Positions 45,170-56,801 of a stretch of 64,000 bases of DNA are shown piece after piece. Source of the DNA: Ligustrum vulgare. Taxonomy: Eukaryota > Streptophyta > Magnoliopsida > Lamiales > Oleaceae. The notes below the pieces were generated by a model. That model was given only the letters and a program-made list of their open reading frames with translations. It had not been told where the DNA came from and searched no databases. Made by a program: the position numbers and the translations under genes. The DNA lies in the NCBI GenBank assembly GCA_963555705.1, contig OY743182.1, forward strand, positions 50,968,592-51,032,591, given 5' to 3'. Positions within the stretch are counted from its first letter, which is position 1, and every line of letters starts with the position of its first letter.

Positions 45170-48100
45170 CTATAATCCAGGTACCAAGTTGGAGATCTCA
45201 GCAAACATGGCATTGAGATCATTAATCGTCGCTAATGCACTGCCTAGCTGAGAACCTAGAGTAGCGACAGTCTGTCGTAGCTCTGCAACCTCGATGGCAG
45301 ACTGATCGGATCCATGTACGAATGCTGATGAGGCAGAGCCTGGAGATAGGGAAACTCCCCTTACTTTTCGACCAATTCCGCGAATGTGATCCCGTCGCTC
45401 TCCTAGCACCTCTCGTAGGACGTCATGCTCGTCTACCGTTGTCCCACTGCAACTAGCTTCTTGTGTCTGGATCTCTTTTTCCTCTATCATTGTAACCTGG
45501 ATAATTAAATAAGAATAATTATAGTACAATAAAAATTAACTCAAAAACAAAAATAAAATGAATTATTGTTAGAAATTGACAGTTAACTTACATAATCTCG
45601 CTCAGCGTCCGGACTAACCCATTCCTCACCATTCTCACCCGTTCGGGTGTGCATGGATTTCCAGGTATCTATCACTCCTGGCCACTCTTGTGTTATGGGG
45701 TCCCTCTAACAAATAGGTGGTGCCAATGTTAGTTGAAAATGGAAAAATAATAGCCTAAATTGAAAAAAATACTTTTCAAATTGAACACTTACTTTAGCGT
45801 GTCGAGTGGCCATGTTGTGGATTTGAGATCGCAAGTGTACGATATCGTAATCAAGTAATAAAGTGGACCTTAGAGTCCGGATTATCGTTCCCACGAGGAC
45901 TGCTATTAATTACCGAAATATTTCAGTTCTTAACTTTATTTGAACAAATGAAAATCGTTTTACGAATAAAAATCTAGAATTAAGAAATGGAACTAATGAA
46001 TTAAATAATTAAATTGTTAAATTGTTTTGTTTTAAAGGATGATTGTAAAGTGGTTGTGATTCACGATTTCACCTAGCTAATTAAATCAATTCCAATTCCA
46101 GTTTTATTTCCTATTTGTGTGTTCGGTCGAATTCACTAATTTAAATTGAGATTCCTCTCTCGAGTTTAAATCAATCCTACCTAAATAAGTCAACCTTGTA
46201 TCTCTACAGCGGGTCCGAATATTCCTTAACTAGATGCATTACACACAAGAATTCACACACGACCGCAATAATTACAAGAGTATATCTCTATCTCTCGTTC
46301 AATTACCGGATTTGTTACCTAGATCTATGTTATTAACTCACCTCTCGGATTATGGAAATAACACATGAAATCATGAATAAGTGGCCAGTTCATTCACGCA
46401 TTAAACGCAATAATAAATCAACACATGCATTAAAGCGTTAAAACAAGGAATATGACATTAAAATAATTAACTACGCTACATCGTTCATCCCAACATTAAA
46501 ATTAGTTACACATCATCATGAAATAACAAAAACAGTAAAAATAAACGTTCATTGAAAAATAATATAAAGAATGGAAAGATTGCACCAATAATCAATTCTT
46601 CAATTGTTTTCAATTGACGCCCCTCTGCGATGTTTGAATCTCCAAGAATTTAATGTTGATTTCTCGATTGTGGCTCGTTCTTTGGAGAGGCAAAGGTCTG
46701 ATTTTCGTGCCTCTTCTGTTGTATATATATCTGTTGGAGAAAACCTAGATCAAGAAGAGAGAAGTCTGATAAAAATCGATCAAGAAGAGAGAAGTCTGAT
46801 AAAAATCTCGAGAAAAAGCCCATAGTTGGCCCAACCGGATACGTACGCGATCGCGTGGTATCAACCCTAGCGATCGCGTGGACTTCATTAAAACTCTCGG
46901 GTTACAATTTTGCGTCTTCTCGCGATTACTTGGTGTGTGACCAGCGATCGCGACTTCATCATTCTTCCGGCTGTGCAAGTTAGTCCCTGACTTTTAATTG
47001 CACCTTCAGTCCTCAACTTCCAATTGTTGCAATTTAGTCCCCAAACTTTATCTTCTTCTCGGTTTGACCATTCAAGCTCTTAATTCATTCAATTAGGTCC
47101 TCTAACCTCTGATTTAGTCACTTTGGCACTAAGCATGTTTCCCGATTGTTGTCACAAACTCCTCACTTGTCCAATTTAGCTCCAATTAACATCCAATCGT
47201 GTCATTTTTCCATTAATTGCTTCATTCTTCTTCAATTGGGACATTTTCTGAAAGGTAAACAAATAAACATAAATTAAATAGCAAATATTCCCAAACGACA
47301 ATAATTAATCCTAATTTAGACATACAAATAAGTGTATAAAATACACTTATCATGCCACAATACTTTTTGACCCTTGTAGACTCGAATATTTTTGTCGAGA
47401 TTCCTTTTCGACCTTTCCTGAATAACACGAATTGCAATTTTGTTATGAAACAACTAGTATATACCTAAAAGTAACATCGATTACATAAAAACAAAATGAG
47501 ATGTATATACTTACAAGAAATTCCGGACTCCTGAACAGCTCATCGCACTTAGCCCATTCAGTCATTGAGATATCTCAATATGGGACGCGAATGCCATTCA
47601 ACCTGTAGTGCCTGTAGGCACTGCTCTTATGCTCACTATATCGATCAGCAGCATCCCTGTCAATTCCTTGATCAATCTAGGAGTGTTTCTCTAGCGGCAC
47701 ATCAGTCTTTAAGTCAAAATAATGCTGCGAAAAAAATTTAAACAATGAAGTGTTGTCATTCGATAAAATATGAATGAGATATAGAATATTAAAAACTATG
47801 TACTGCCACTTACATCGACTTGCTGCCAAACCCGATGTTTTAGCTCTATTGGAACTGATCGCCAGTCCAATTGACATGGTGTAATATGCGCCCTGACTGC
47901 TTTCCCCAATATCAAGTTGAACATCGCCACATTATTTCCAAGTGGGCGTATTGTCATTTCGTTTTGATGGTCAAACTGAATTGGAAGTTTTTTACCCGTT
48001 GCTACAAATTGTTTATCGAGGTTCATACTACGGTTCTTGCCCCTCCTCTTTGACGGGGGTGCTAAGTTACCAAAAGAAAAAAACACACATTAGCTATTTA

Positions 48101-48244
48101 AAAACATCAATACTCATCAATAATACAAATTTATTCAAAAAAAAATAAAATCTTACCATCCTCGCACTGAGGTGGGACGCGATGTCCACCTCGGTGTGGA
48201 TCCTCGCTTGAACCATCACCCCTTTGATGCATAACATCGGCCAT
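45170..48244 (-). pseudogene. TNPA-like transposon protein, decayed and split
   Basis: Spliced gene on the minus strand: exon 1 48244-48157 (MADVMHQRGDGSSEDPHRGG, donor GTAAGA), exon 2 about 48052-47814 (KFKRRG-like basic start, LPIQFD, LGNNVAMF, LGKAVRAHI, RVWQQVD then GTAAGT), exon 3 near 47726-47520 (HYFDLKTD ... SPEFLV, with in-frame stops after EKHS and after RVPY), exon 4 near 47420 into 45790 (ESTRVKKYCG ... TRHAK) now split by a solo LTR, exon 5 near 45714-45600 (WKSMHTR ... DAERDY), exon 6 45499-45170 (VLGERRDHIRGIGRKVRG, then a C-terminal coiled-coil ELRQTVATLGSQLG). The order fits the plant Ptta/En/Spm family, the DNA-binding partner of the transposase. Stops and the insertion make it inactive. 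Confidence 0.8.
45813..47352 (-). mobile_element. Athila-like solo LTR inside TNPA
   Basis: On the minus strand it begins TGATAAGTGTATTTTATACA and shares U3 and later blocks with the LTRs at 1484 and 8259 (for example TTAGTCCCTGACTTTTAATT on the plus strand near 46981, and the GTCAACCTTGTATCTCTACA block near 46189). It ends CCACAACA on the minus strand. Flanks TGCCA (47353-47357) and GGCCA (45808-45812) are an imperfect 5-bp duplication. 1540 bp, no coding domain. Three GCGATCGC octamers (46847, 46870, 46944) and a 30-bp tandem duplication (46748-46807). Confidence 0.85.
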
Positions 48245-50442
48245 GTCTATTGTTTATAAAATATTAAGTTCCATAAAAAATAAAGCTACAAACAAGCATA
48301 ACCCAATATTCAGTTGAACAATTAAATCTCATTCATTCAAATTTTCACAGAGTATTTGCTAGTTAGATGTAGATGGGAAAGTTAAACTCTCAAAAGATGC
48401 AAGACAGAAATAAATGGATGCGGTCATTTATGAATGAACTAATCTTACAGAAGACTGCCAAACTAGGATGAGTATAGAACATAAATATTATTGCCATGAA
48501 AACCTGTGTATCTATGCTTGTCACAAATATTGATGATAACTCCACGTTAACATAAATTCTTTTTTCAGCTTTTGATAAAATCTCTAGCATAGCATGAAAA
48601 GGAAACTTAAAAACTAGACATTTATCTTCAACATACTTATTACAATCAGGTTCGAGAAAACATAAAGGTCCTTAGTTTTACCCTTTTGACCACCTATGGT
48701 CTATACTGAGACATTAATAAGCCCGTAAAATAAACAACAAAGAGCATGAGAACATGATAAGAATAGACGAATAAATGGGGTACACAAGCATTAAAGATCA
48801 CAACGGTATAAAAAGTATTGATAAATCCCTGAGAGACAAGCACTTGAAATTCTGTTTTGCCAAAAAAAAAAATCCCCAAACTCATAATGTAATCGGCAAC
48901 TATGAACTAATCATAGGAACAAGCAAGCAAGCAAAAGAATGAAATCAATTGCAGCAATCAATGCATTTGTAATGTCACAGATTACTAGTAAAAGATCTGT
49001 TAAAATGTAAACATGATTCTTTCACCAGTTTGGTTATAGAAGCTGCATCAAAAATTCCATTCTTCTTTAGTTCCCAATTGCAATTTCATAAAATTCACGT
49101 TCAACAGGTTCATCTCAGGTTTTTCAAGTTTTTGATGAAATTATTTGAAATTTTTTCACAAAGTTCACGTTTCAAGTTTCAAAATTCTCCCAATAGGTTC
49201 ATAAAAAACTCATGTGTTCATCACAAAATTCATGTTTCACAATTCTCTCAACTTTCTTAAAAAACAATTGTTCATGGTTTTCCTTATTGTCATAACATTA
49301 AGCATTCATCAATTCATCATCAATTTGAATCATAATTAGGAACAAATTAATTTAAAATTGAATTCTACAATAAACCCACTGTGAAATCCAATTCTAGTTC
49401 ACCACGGTAGGAGCCTTTATTACGGGAGAAAATGTAAAAAATTGACCTAAATTTGAAGGAAGAGCCACAATACAAAGATTTAACAGAAATTCCAAGCAAT
49501 ATAGGACTTCTTGTGAAAAAACATTTGGTTGAATTTAGTGGCTCTACATTAACGAAAATCCATCAAATATATCAATAACCTCAAAGAATAATTCAATATA
49601 AAAACACTTAAAATCATGATTCTATGAAACAACATCAAACGAGCACTTACACTAGTGCTTTTATACCCATAAAATCGAACACTTACACTGATGCTTTTAT
49701 ACCCATAAAACGAGCACTTAAAACCAAGAATCATTTTAACAGATACACATATAAAAACACCCAAAAATACCAAACAAGAAACTCACGCAAAGAAAGGCTG
49801 GACGGAACCAAGGGATGATCGTTGAATATGGTAGAGGAGCTGAGAGAAATTGGAAGATATTATTTTATTTGGGTTTTGAAGGACCTTAAAGAAGGGGGCG
49901 TTCAAAAGAATGGTACAAATTTTTGTTCAGTTAAGAGCAAATGGCAAAAAATGAAGGAGTGGCTTTCTTCTACGACTTTGACCTAATCGCTATAACGACG
50001 AAAAAGTCCTCGCTACAGGTTCTAAAAAATTAGAGCGCGAACATTGAGCGCCATATAAATTTCACGAGTTCTCACAATAGGGGTAAATGTCGTTGCTTTA
50101 CAGCATAATTATATATTTATATATATTAAATACTATATATTAATTAAATATTGTAAAATTAATTTTGCTAATCATAAATTTTAATTAACTAGTATGCCTT
50201 CTCTGTCGAGTCATTACTTAATTAGATGAATTATAAATCACTAATTAATTAATTAATTAAATACAACAATTCATTTAATTATATTACTTACTGAAAATTA
50301 AGTATTAGATTACACGATATTTGCTCCATCCCACAATGATAGACTCGTTTTCCTTTTTGTTTATCCCATATTATAGAGAGAAAATGTGTGTGGTTAAAAA
50401 ATGGTTCGAGAAATTATGTGGTTTATAAATATGATTATAAAC
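48245..50442 (-). other. CACTA internal spacer, no gene seen
   Basis: AT-rich DNA upstream of TNPA. One copy of the transposon's own repeat motif (CGACGAAAAAGTCCTCGC, 49997-50014) occurs here. A MITE-like stretch shared with 31767-31790 lies at about 50375-50400. Confidence 0.5.
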
Positions 50443-51384
50443 TGTAACGACCCAAAAAATTTGTCTTATTATTATATTAAATTATTCACATTTAACAGGA
50501 CCCACTTGAAAGTCAATTGAAATTTTAATTTATTTGACTTATATAAAGGAGTCTATTCGACATTAAATAAGTCTTTTAATTTAGTTAACGCAATATAAAC
50601 GAAAAACAAATAAAAATGTTAAGTATTACTTTAAGTATTTTTATTGATTTAATAAATCGATTATTGATTCCATAATGGGAAGATATGGATTGAAGTGTAT
50701 GAAATATACTTCAAAGTGGAAATAAAAATTCCTTCTAACGTTGAAAAATAATAGACCAAAGTTAAACCGTAAACTTTTGGTTAAAATAATAATAATTAAA
50801 ATAATATAATAATATAAATAAATTAATTGGACGTAACACACATGTTTGTGTGTATATATATTATATTATTATATTATTAATTAACGACGAATTACTCTTG
50901 TAGTTTCGGGACACGTAAATTCTTAGTTTTGTTATCTGTCTTAACTATTCGAGAATACCATAATGTAGAGTTCTAAATGAATTTCAAAATGGTATATTGT
51001 AGACACGTATTCGGTTGACGTATGTCTCTCGAAAATTTTAATAAAGAAGGTTGACATTTGAAATGTTAGTTTTAAACGGCTTATTTTGACAAGTCGCAAC
51101 TTTTGCTATAGTTGACCATATTACGTTTCGACAAGAATACGAGAAACTAGATCGTGAGTATTTTAGAATGGTTTATTAAAAGTTTAATTTTGATGACAAT
51201 AAAAGTACCGAAAATTAAGACGAAAGTAGTCATTTAAAAAGAAATTGAAATAAAATAGTTTTAAGTGGTAAACTTTGACGAGCTATAACTTTTATCTCGA
51301 TTATCGATTTTATGATCCGAAAATATCGTTGTGATGTATTCCTTGAGCACTTCATATTGGCCCCAAGAATTTTCTATTTCGACT
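50443..51384 (+). mobile_element. Truncated chromovirus-like LTR fragment
   Basis: Begins TGTAACGACCC and follows the first 940 bp of the solo LTR at 17242 (for example GACCCACTTGAAAGTCAA, then TTTGCTATAGTTGACCAT) until similarity stops at TTTTCTATTTCGAC. The TATA box and everything downstream are missing, so this is the 5' part of an LTR only. Confidence 0.88.
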
Positions 51385-51552
51385 TCAACAAATATGAATT
51401 GTCCATTAATTAATGTAAGGATTTATTAGATAAAATGTTAATAATTAATAGTTCCACCAAATATTAATTATTTTTTTTAATCTGATGAGCCTGCATTTAT
51501 GAGATAGAAGGAGTACTACACAACGTACAAAATCTCACTATTACAAAAAGAT

Positions 51553-54500
51553 CTACTCTGGATCACTATCGTAATCCACAATATCCAAGTCGTGATTGTC
51601 ATCCTCATCAATACTGTCATAACCTAGATCATCTTCACTAGCATAGGAGGAATCAGTGTTATCAGAAAACTCTTCATCATTTATGAATGATGCATCAATT
51701 GTTGCTTGATGGGGCAACGAGTGTAGATCAATCGACTTTGTCACTGGAACGTCGACACCAGTATTCCGTCGAAAATTAATATGTTCGACATTTCCTAAAT
51801 CGACAAATAGTGAGAAGTTTGTTGAGGTGGAAGTGTGCACTAAATCAATCTCAGTAACAGTCGGGTCTCTTGCATCCCAAACTCTACGGTGGGTAACTTC
51901 TTGGACAGCCCTCCAGTTTTGCCCACGTGATGGATCTTCGATGTAGAAAACTTGCATAGCTTGCGAAGAAATTATGAATTGGTCATCTTTATATGCCTCT
52001 GCACTAATGTCAATACTTGTAATGTTGTTTTGCACCACTATGATTTTTCCGTCGCACCTAAACCATTTGCACCTAAATAGCACAACTGAAAAACCACCCA
52101 CATACGAAAACTCCAGTATCTGTTGTAATTGGCCATAAAACATTTCCCCTGCAGGGCCTTGTACACTAACTCCACTGTTCTGAGTTGTCCTTTTGATATC
52201 ACGATCAAATGTTAAAAATCGAACTCCATTCACAATACATGCCGGGTAACATTTGACGGTATGATTTGAGCGAGATGCAATTGCAAGTAATTCAGGAGTG
52301 ACTTCAGGTGAGTTATTCCGGTGCAAATTATACATCTGTCAGAATTAAATGCAATGCAACTCAAGTAAATAAAGAAATTAGTGAAAAGCCTTATTTTCCG
52401 TTCTATGTAACATTAAATTTCTAACCTTTGTGTGAAACCATGCTGCAAACTCCCGTCTATGCAATTGATCAACATTGTGGACTCTTGAGGACATCACCTC
52501 TTGCTTGTGTTCGCTAAAAAAACAAATGAAAAGAATTTAGTATACTAATCATGTCACTATTTAGATGTAAATAGTAAGAATTTCACATACTTTATGTACA
52601 CTTCAATTTCATGGCAATTGTTTAGGATGTAGAACTCAGCTTGATCTCGTGCAGTACGTTCAAGCACTATCGAGGTTGTCTTGCCAATTGGACGACACTG
52701 TGATTTGAAAACCGACAACTGATTGCTTGGTACATCAACATCTTCTTTCCTCTCTGCTTGATTAAATCGAGTCTCGATGTCATCGAAACACCAAGAGCAA
52801 AATGTCAATGCCTCTTCAAGAACATACCCTTCTGCGATAGAACCCTCGGGTTTCTACTGATTCCTGACGTAGTCCTTCAACTTCTTGAGATATCTCTCAA
52901 ATGGGTACATCCATCGCATGTAAACAGGCCCACTGAGAATAGCCTCTTCTGGCAGATGAATCACTAAGTGAATCATGACATCAAAAAATGCTGGAGGGAA
53001 GATTCGTTCAAGCTTGCAAAGGATAAGAATGAGCTGCTGTTGTGCATTAACCATGTGGCTGATCTTTATAGACCTTGCACATAGTTTTTTTGAAGAAAAT
53101 GCATAATTCAGCTACCGTGGATGAAATAGTTTTGTTCATGTAGGCTCGACACCCAACAGCCAACAAGCGTTGCATGATGATGTGACAATCATGTGACTTT
53201 AGACCGGTGATACGGGTGCCATTCAAATCAATGTTCTTCATCAAATTAGAAGCAAAGCCATCTGGAAATTTCACAGATCTGATAAAATTACAGAATCTTT
53301 GGCGATCTAGATTGCTCATGGTGTATTCCGCCACGGGCTTCATCCACCGATTACCATCTTTATACAAATGTAACTCCGGTTTGACGCCTAATTCCATCAA
53401 ATCTTGTCTCGCACTGTCAGTGTCCTTCGGCTTGTGCGGATCACCAAGCAACGTACCAAGCAAACTGTCACAAACATTCTTCTCAACATGCATCACATCA
53501 AGGTTATGCTTCAACTTAATAGTGGACCAATATGGTAGCTCGTAAAAAATACTAATCTTTCTCCAATTGAGTTTACTTGCATTCCTCTTCCTTTTACGAC
53601 CTCCAAACATAGGGTGCTTCCCAGGAATTCCATTGTTCACACCACTTAACTGCCTCATTATGTCTGCACATGTAAATCGACAGGGAGGAGGCTTAGTCTC
53701 GACTTGGCCATTAAAGTCACGATTTTTTCGCCAAGTATGATTACTTGGAAAAAAAGGTCGATGCCCCACATATGCTGTTTTTCCGATGACTCATTCTGAT
53801 GGTGTATCTTCATTTCAAGTTGGGCATGCCCCGTATCCTTGACCACTCCACCCTGAAAGACTACTTCTTGCAAGAAAATCACTGACAGTCCACAATAATG
53901 CTGCACGTATTCTAAAAACACCCTTATTGGCTGCTGCATCGCGAGTATCAACACCCATTACCCACAACTCTTTCAAGTCATCTACTAATGGTCGAAGAAA
54001 AATGTCCATATCCTTACCTGGTGAACGAGGCCCCGGGATCAGTAAAGTGAGCATTAAATTTTCTTCCTTCATGCACAACCATGGAGGTAAGTTATATGTT
54101 GTAAGAACCACCGGCCACATGCTGTAGGATTGACTCATGTTGCCGAATGGATTAAATCCATCGGTAGCCAAACCTAGTCGGACATTGCGTATTTCACATG
54201 CGAAATCTGGATGTCTTTTATCAAAGTCCTGCCATGCTGTTCCATCCACGGGGTGTCCCATTTGATCGCCATCCCTCGACCTACCAGTATTGTGTCACCT
54301 CATGAGTTTTGCAGTATGCCTTGTAGCGAACAATCATTTTAGTCTGGCAGTCAGTGGAAAATAACGCAACACTTTATGCGGCACATTCTTCTCTGATTTT
54401 TTTGTAGCTACATTAGTCCACCAACTTTCAGAGCAAATGGGACATATTTGTTTCGATGCATTCTCCTTCTAAAATAATGCGCATTCGTTCTTACAAACGT

Positions 54501-55104
54501 GAATTGACTCGTACCCTAAACCCAACTTCCTCATGTGCTTCTTAGCTTCATAATGAGATTCCACGAGATTAATTTTTGGGAATGCCTACTTCAGTAATTT
54601 CAACAACTCGTCTATCAACTTATTTGTCCACTTATTTGCAACCTTAAGATGCATCAATTTGACCAAAAAGTTAAGCGATGAGTATTACGAAACTCCAGGG
54701 TACAAATCTGTATGCATTGCCTCAAATAACTCGTCATACTGGAGATCAGAGGTCATATCCCCAATCTCATCTCCATCTACTATATCATTCAGAATGTCGG
54801 CCATCTCATCCCGTTCAACTGTTACTTCATCAGTAGGTTGCATGTGCACATACACATTATCGTCTTCACCTTGATATATCCACTTTTCATAATGCTCCAA
54901 AAACCCCCATCGAAATAAATGATCTTGTACATCAATTATTTTCTGTTTCGCCCTATTCACACATTTATTGCATGGACAAAATACCATCCCCCTGTCATTT
55001 GCCAATGACACTGCCTTTCTAATAAATGATGCCACTCCATTTGCAAATTCAGTTGATTTGGCACGTTGTCTATTCAATTTGATCCAACTCTTGTCCATTT
55101 CCAT
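51553..55104 (-). pseudogene. TNPD-like CACTA transposase, decayed
   Basis: Minus-strand gene. N-terminal transposase-associated domain 55104-54690 (MDKSWIKLNRQRAKSTEF, MVFCPCNKCVN, HLFRWGFLEHYEKW). The transposase_21 core runs about 54660-53050: HVCKNECALF, CPICSESWW, then 54261-53815 (LGLATDGFNPFGNMSQSYS, WPVVLTTYNLPPW, WVMGVDTRDAAANKGVFRI), then 53769-53047 (LPYWSTIKLKHNLDVMHVEK, GLKSHDCHIIMQRLL). A DUF4218-type segment follows at 53054-52560 (CKLERIFPPAFFDVMIHL) and a small exon 52513-52426. A DUF4216-type C-terminal exon is 52335-51553 (YGQLQQILEFSY, VLFRCKWFRCD, DARDPT) with an acidic tail. Stops at about 54685, 54590, 54470, 54340 and frameshifts near 53800 and 53045 inactivate it. It would have catalysed excision and integration. 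Confidence 0.9.
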
Positions 55105-55140
55105 TTTTACTTCTAGTTGGCTACAAAAATGAAATAACAC

Positions 55141-55789
55141 AAATAACTAAAAAATTCGCGTGAGGTGACAATGATCTAACCCCTTATCACTCCAACTCTA
55201 AATTAAGGTTCGGGCCCTAACCATTCAACATTGATTTGTGAGTAGCGAGTTGTGTTAATTTTTCCTATTACTGTCTTTATTTCACACTTAGATTTCGACA
55301 GCATTTCCCTTATATTCTCCTAAGTGCAATCACTACATGAAATGTAGTCCACACCCGAAGAATAAATTGGAGACACCATCGAAATTAACGTGCAAATATT
55401 GACACAGTCATAGGAAAAATATGTAATAACACAACTCATTACTCATGGATCAATGTCAAACTGTCCAAATATATGACAATTCAAAAATTAGTTTGTAAAC
55501 ATCAAACAGTCCAATAGTAGGACGTGTGTGCTTAACAAACTAATCTCCAAATGGTATTCTAAGATTAATGGTACTAAGGCAGTGTAGTGTAAATTAAAAT
55601 AGAAAAATACTAAATATATAAATTATGAAAGGCATAAATACTAATCAAAACCTTCAAATGCGATGATTCAATATATTGAACTGATATACTCTATCAAAGG
55701 AGCAATGCAGAGCAGAAAAATCGAGAGAAATATGTTTCTTCTAAAGGAATAATGCCCAGAAACGAAACTGTCAATAAATAAGACAAACT
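55141..55789 (-). other. Upstream region of TNPD
   Basis: AT-rich, no open frame of note; presumably promoter and 5' leader of the transposase gene. Confidence 0.5.
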
Positions 55790-56298
55790 CTATAGTGACG
55801 ACTAAAGTCGTCGCTGTAGAAGTGAAAGTCGTCTCTTTAGCTTTAGCGGGAATGGAAATGGAGGGAAAGTTCTTCGCCAAAACGTAAATGATATAGCGAT
55901 GACAAAAGTCATCTATGTAGACTAGGTTTACAGGGACGACAAATTTGTCGTCTCTATAGACCTAGCCTACAGCGACGACAAAAAATGTCCTCTCTCTATA
56001 TGGTAAGTCTATAGCGCCGACAAAACACATTGTCTCTGTAGAGTAAGTATACAGCAACGACAATAAAAGTCGTCTCTGTAGACCTACCCTACAGGGACGC
56101 CATAAATTGTCCTCTCTTTAGGTTTAAACCTACAGAGAGGACAATTTATGGCGTCCCTGTAGGGTAGGTCTACAGAGACGACTTTTATTGTCCTCTCTGC
56201 AGGTTAAATCTATAGAGATGACATTTTTTGTCGTCGCTGTAGGGTAGGTCTACAGAGACGACATATTTGTCGTCGCAATTTGTCTTCGGTATTGAACC
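55790..56298. repeat. Right subterminal repeat array of the CACTA element
   Basis: At least ten copies in both orientations of TACAGCGACGAC...GTCGTC(G/T)CTGTAG units. Contains the palindrome at 56059-56192. Confidence 0.9.
56059..56192. repeat. 134-bp near-perfect palindrome
   Basis: Two 67-base arms centred on GTTTAAAC (56122-56129) with no spacer; arms differ by about one base pair near the centre (CTCTCTTTAG against CTACAGAGAG). It reads outward to GACAATAAAAGTC and its complement. Confidence 0.95.
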
Positions 56299-56315
56299 TG
56301 TTTCTTGTAGTGTTT

Positions 56316-56801
56316 ATTGAGTGTTGCCGTAGAATCTTTTGCAACTTTTTTTTAGTGTTGCAGTAGAACCTATAAATCAACCTTTTGCAATATTTTTTGA
56401 ACGCTGCTATATGCTTTTTTTTTAATATTATTGAAAAAATTATTTGTAAAACCCAAATTCTTCTAATTAATTCATTAAAACGATAATTTACACAAATAGA
56501 AAAAGTAAATACATTACGAATTTTCGAATACATACAAAATAAACTATTGATAATGCTTAACAAATCCACAAACCATACAAAATAAAGTGTTGATAATATT
56601 TAAAAAATCCGCAAAAAAAAAAAAAAAAAAAAAAACAATCATCATATTACAAAAGAAATATTTTATAACGGGAACATCAACTTCGTCCTGCAATATAACC
56701 GCACATTTAGATCGCAAAATCCAGTCCATCTCTAAAACAATATCGTCAAAGTTGCACTTATAATGAATTGGATCAAAGTTATAAGTGAATATCACGCTTT
56801 A
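56316..56801. mobile_element. Continuation of the outer CACTA element
   Basis: Resumes the TTTTGCAACTTTTTTT / GAGTGTTGCCG subterminal repeats interrupted at 44406, then becomes AT-rich with a 20-base A run near 56614-56636. The stretch TTCTTCTAATTAATTCATT is like TTCTTCTAATTAAATTAAA near the TNPA 3' end of the inner element (44905), so this may be the 3' end of the outer element's own gene. Confidence 0.6.

Larger units (their letters stand above)
44410..56312 (-). mobile_element. CACTA (En/Spm) transposon, 11.9 kb, nested
   Basis: Terminal inverted repeats CACTACAAGAAACA at 44410-44423 and its complement at 56299-56312, flanked by 3-bp target duplication TTT (44407-44409, 56313-56315), as CACTA elements make. 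Subterminal arrays of ACGACAATTGTC-type repeats occupy both ends. Both En/Spm genes are present on the minus strand, TNPD upstream of TNPA, and both are decayed. Later insertions include an Athila-like solo LTR (45813-47352) and an LTR fragment (50443-51384). Confidence 0.95.

Noticed and set aside
51530..51550. CACTATTACAAAAAG as another CACTA terminus
   Set aside because: No matching inverted end or duplication, and it directly adjoins the stop codon of the transposase gene.
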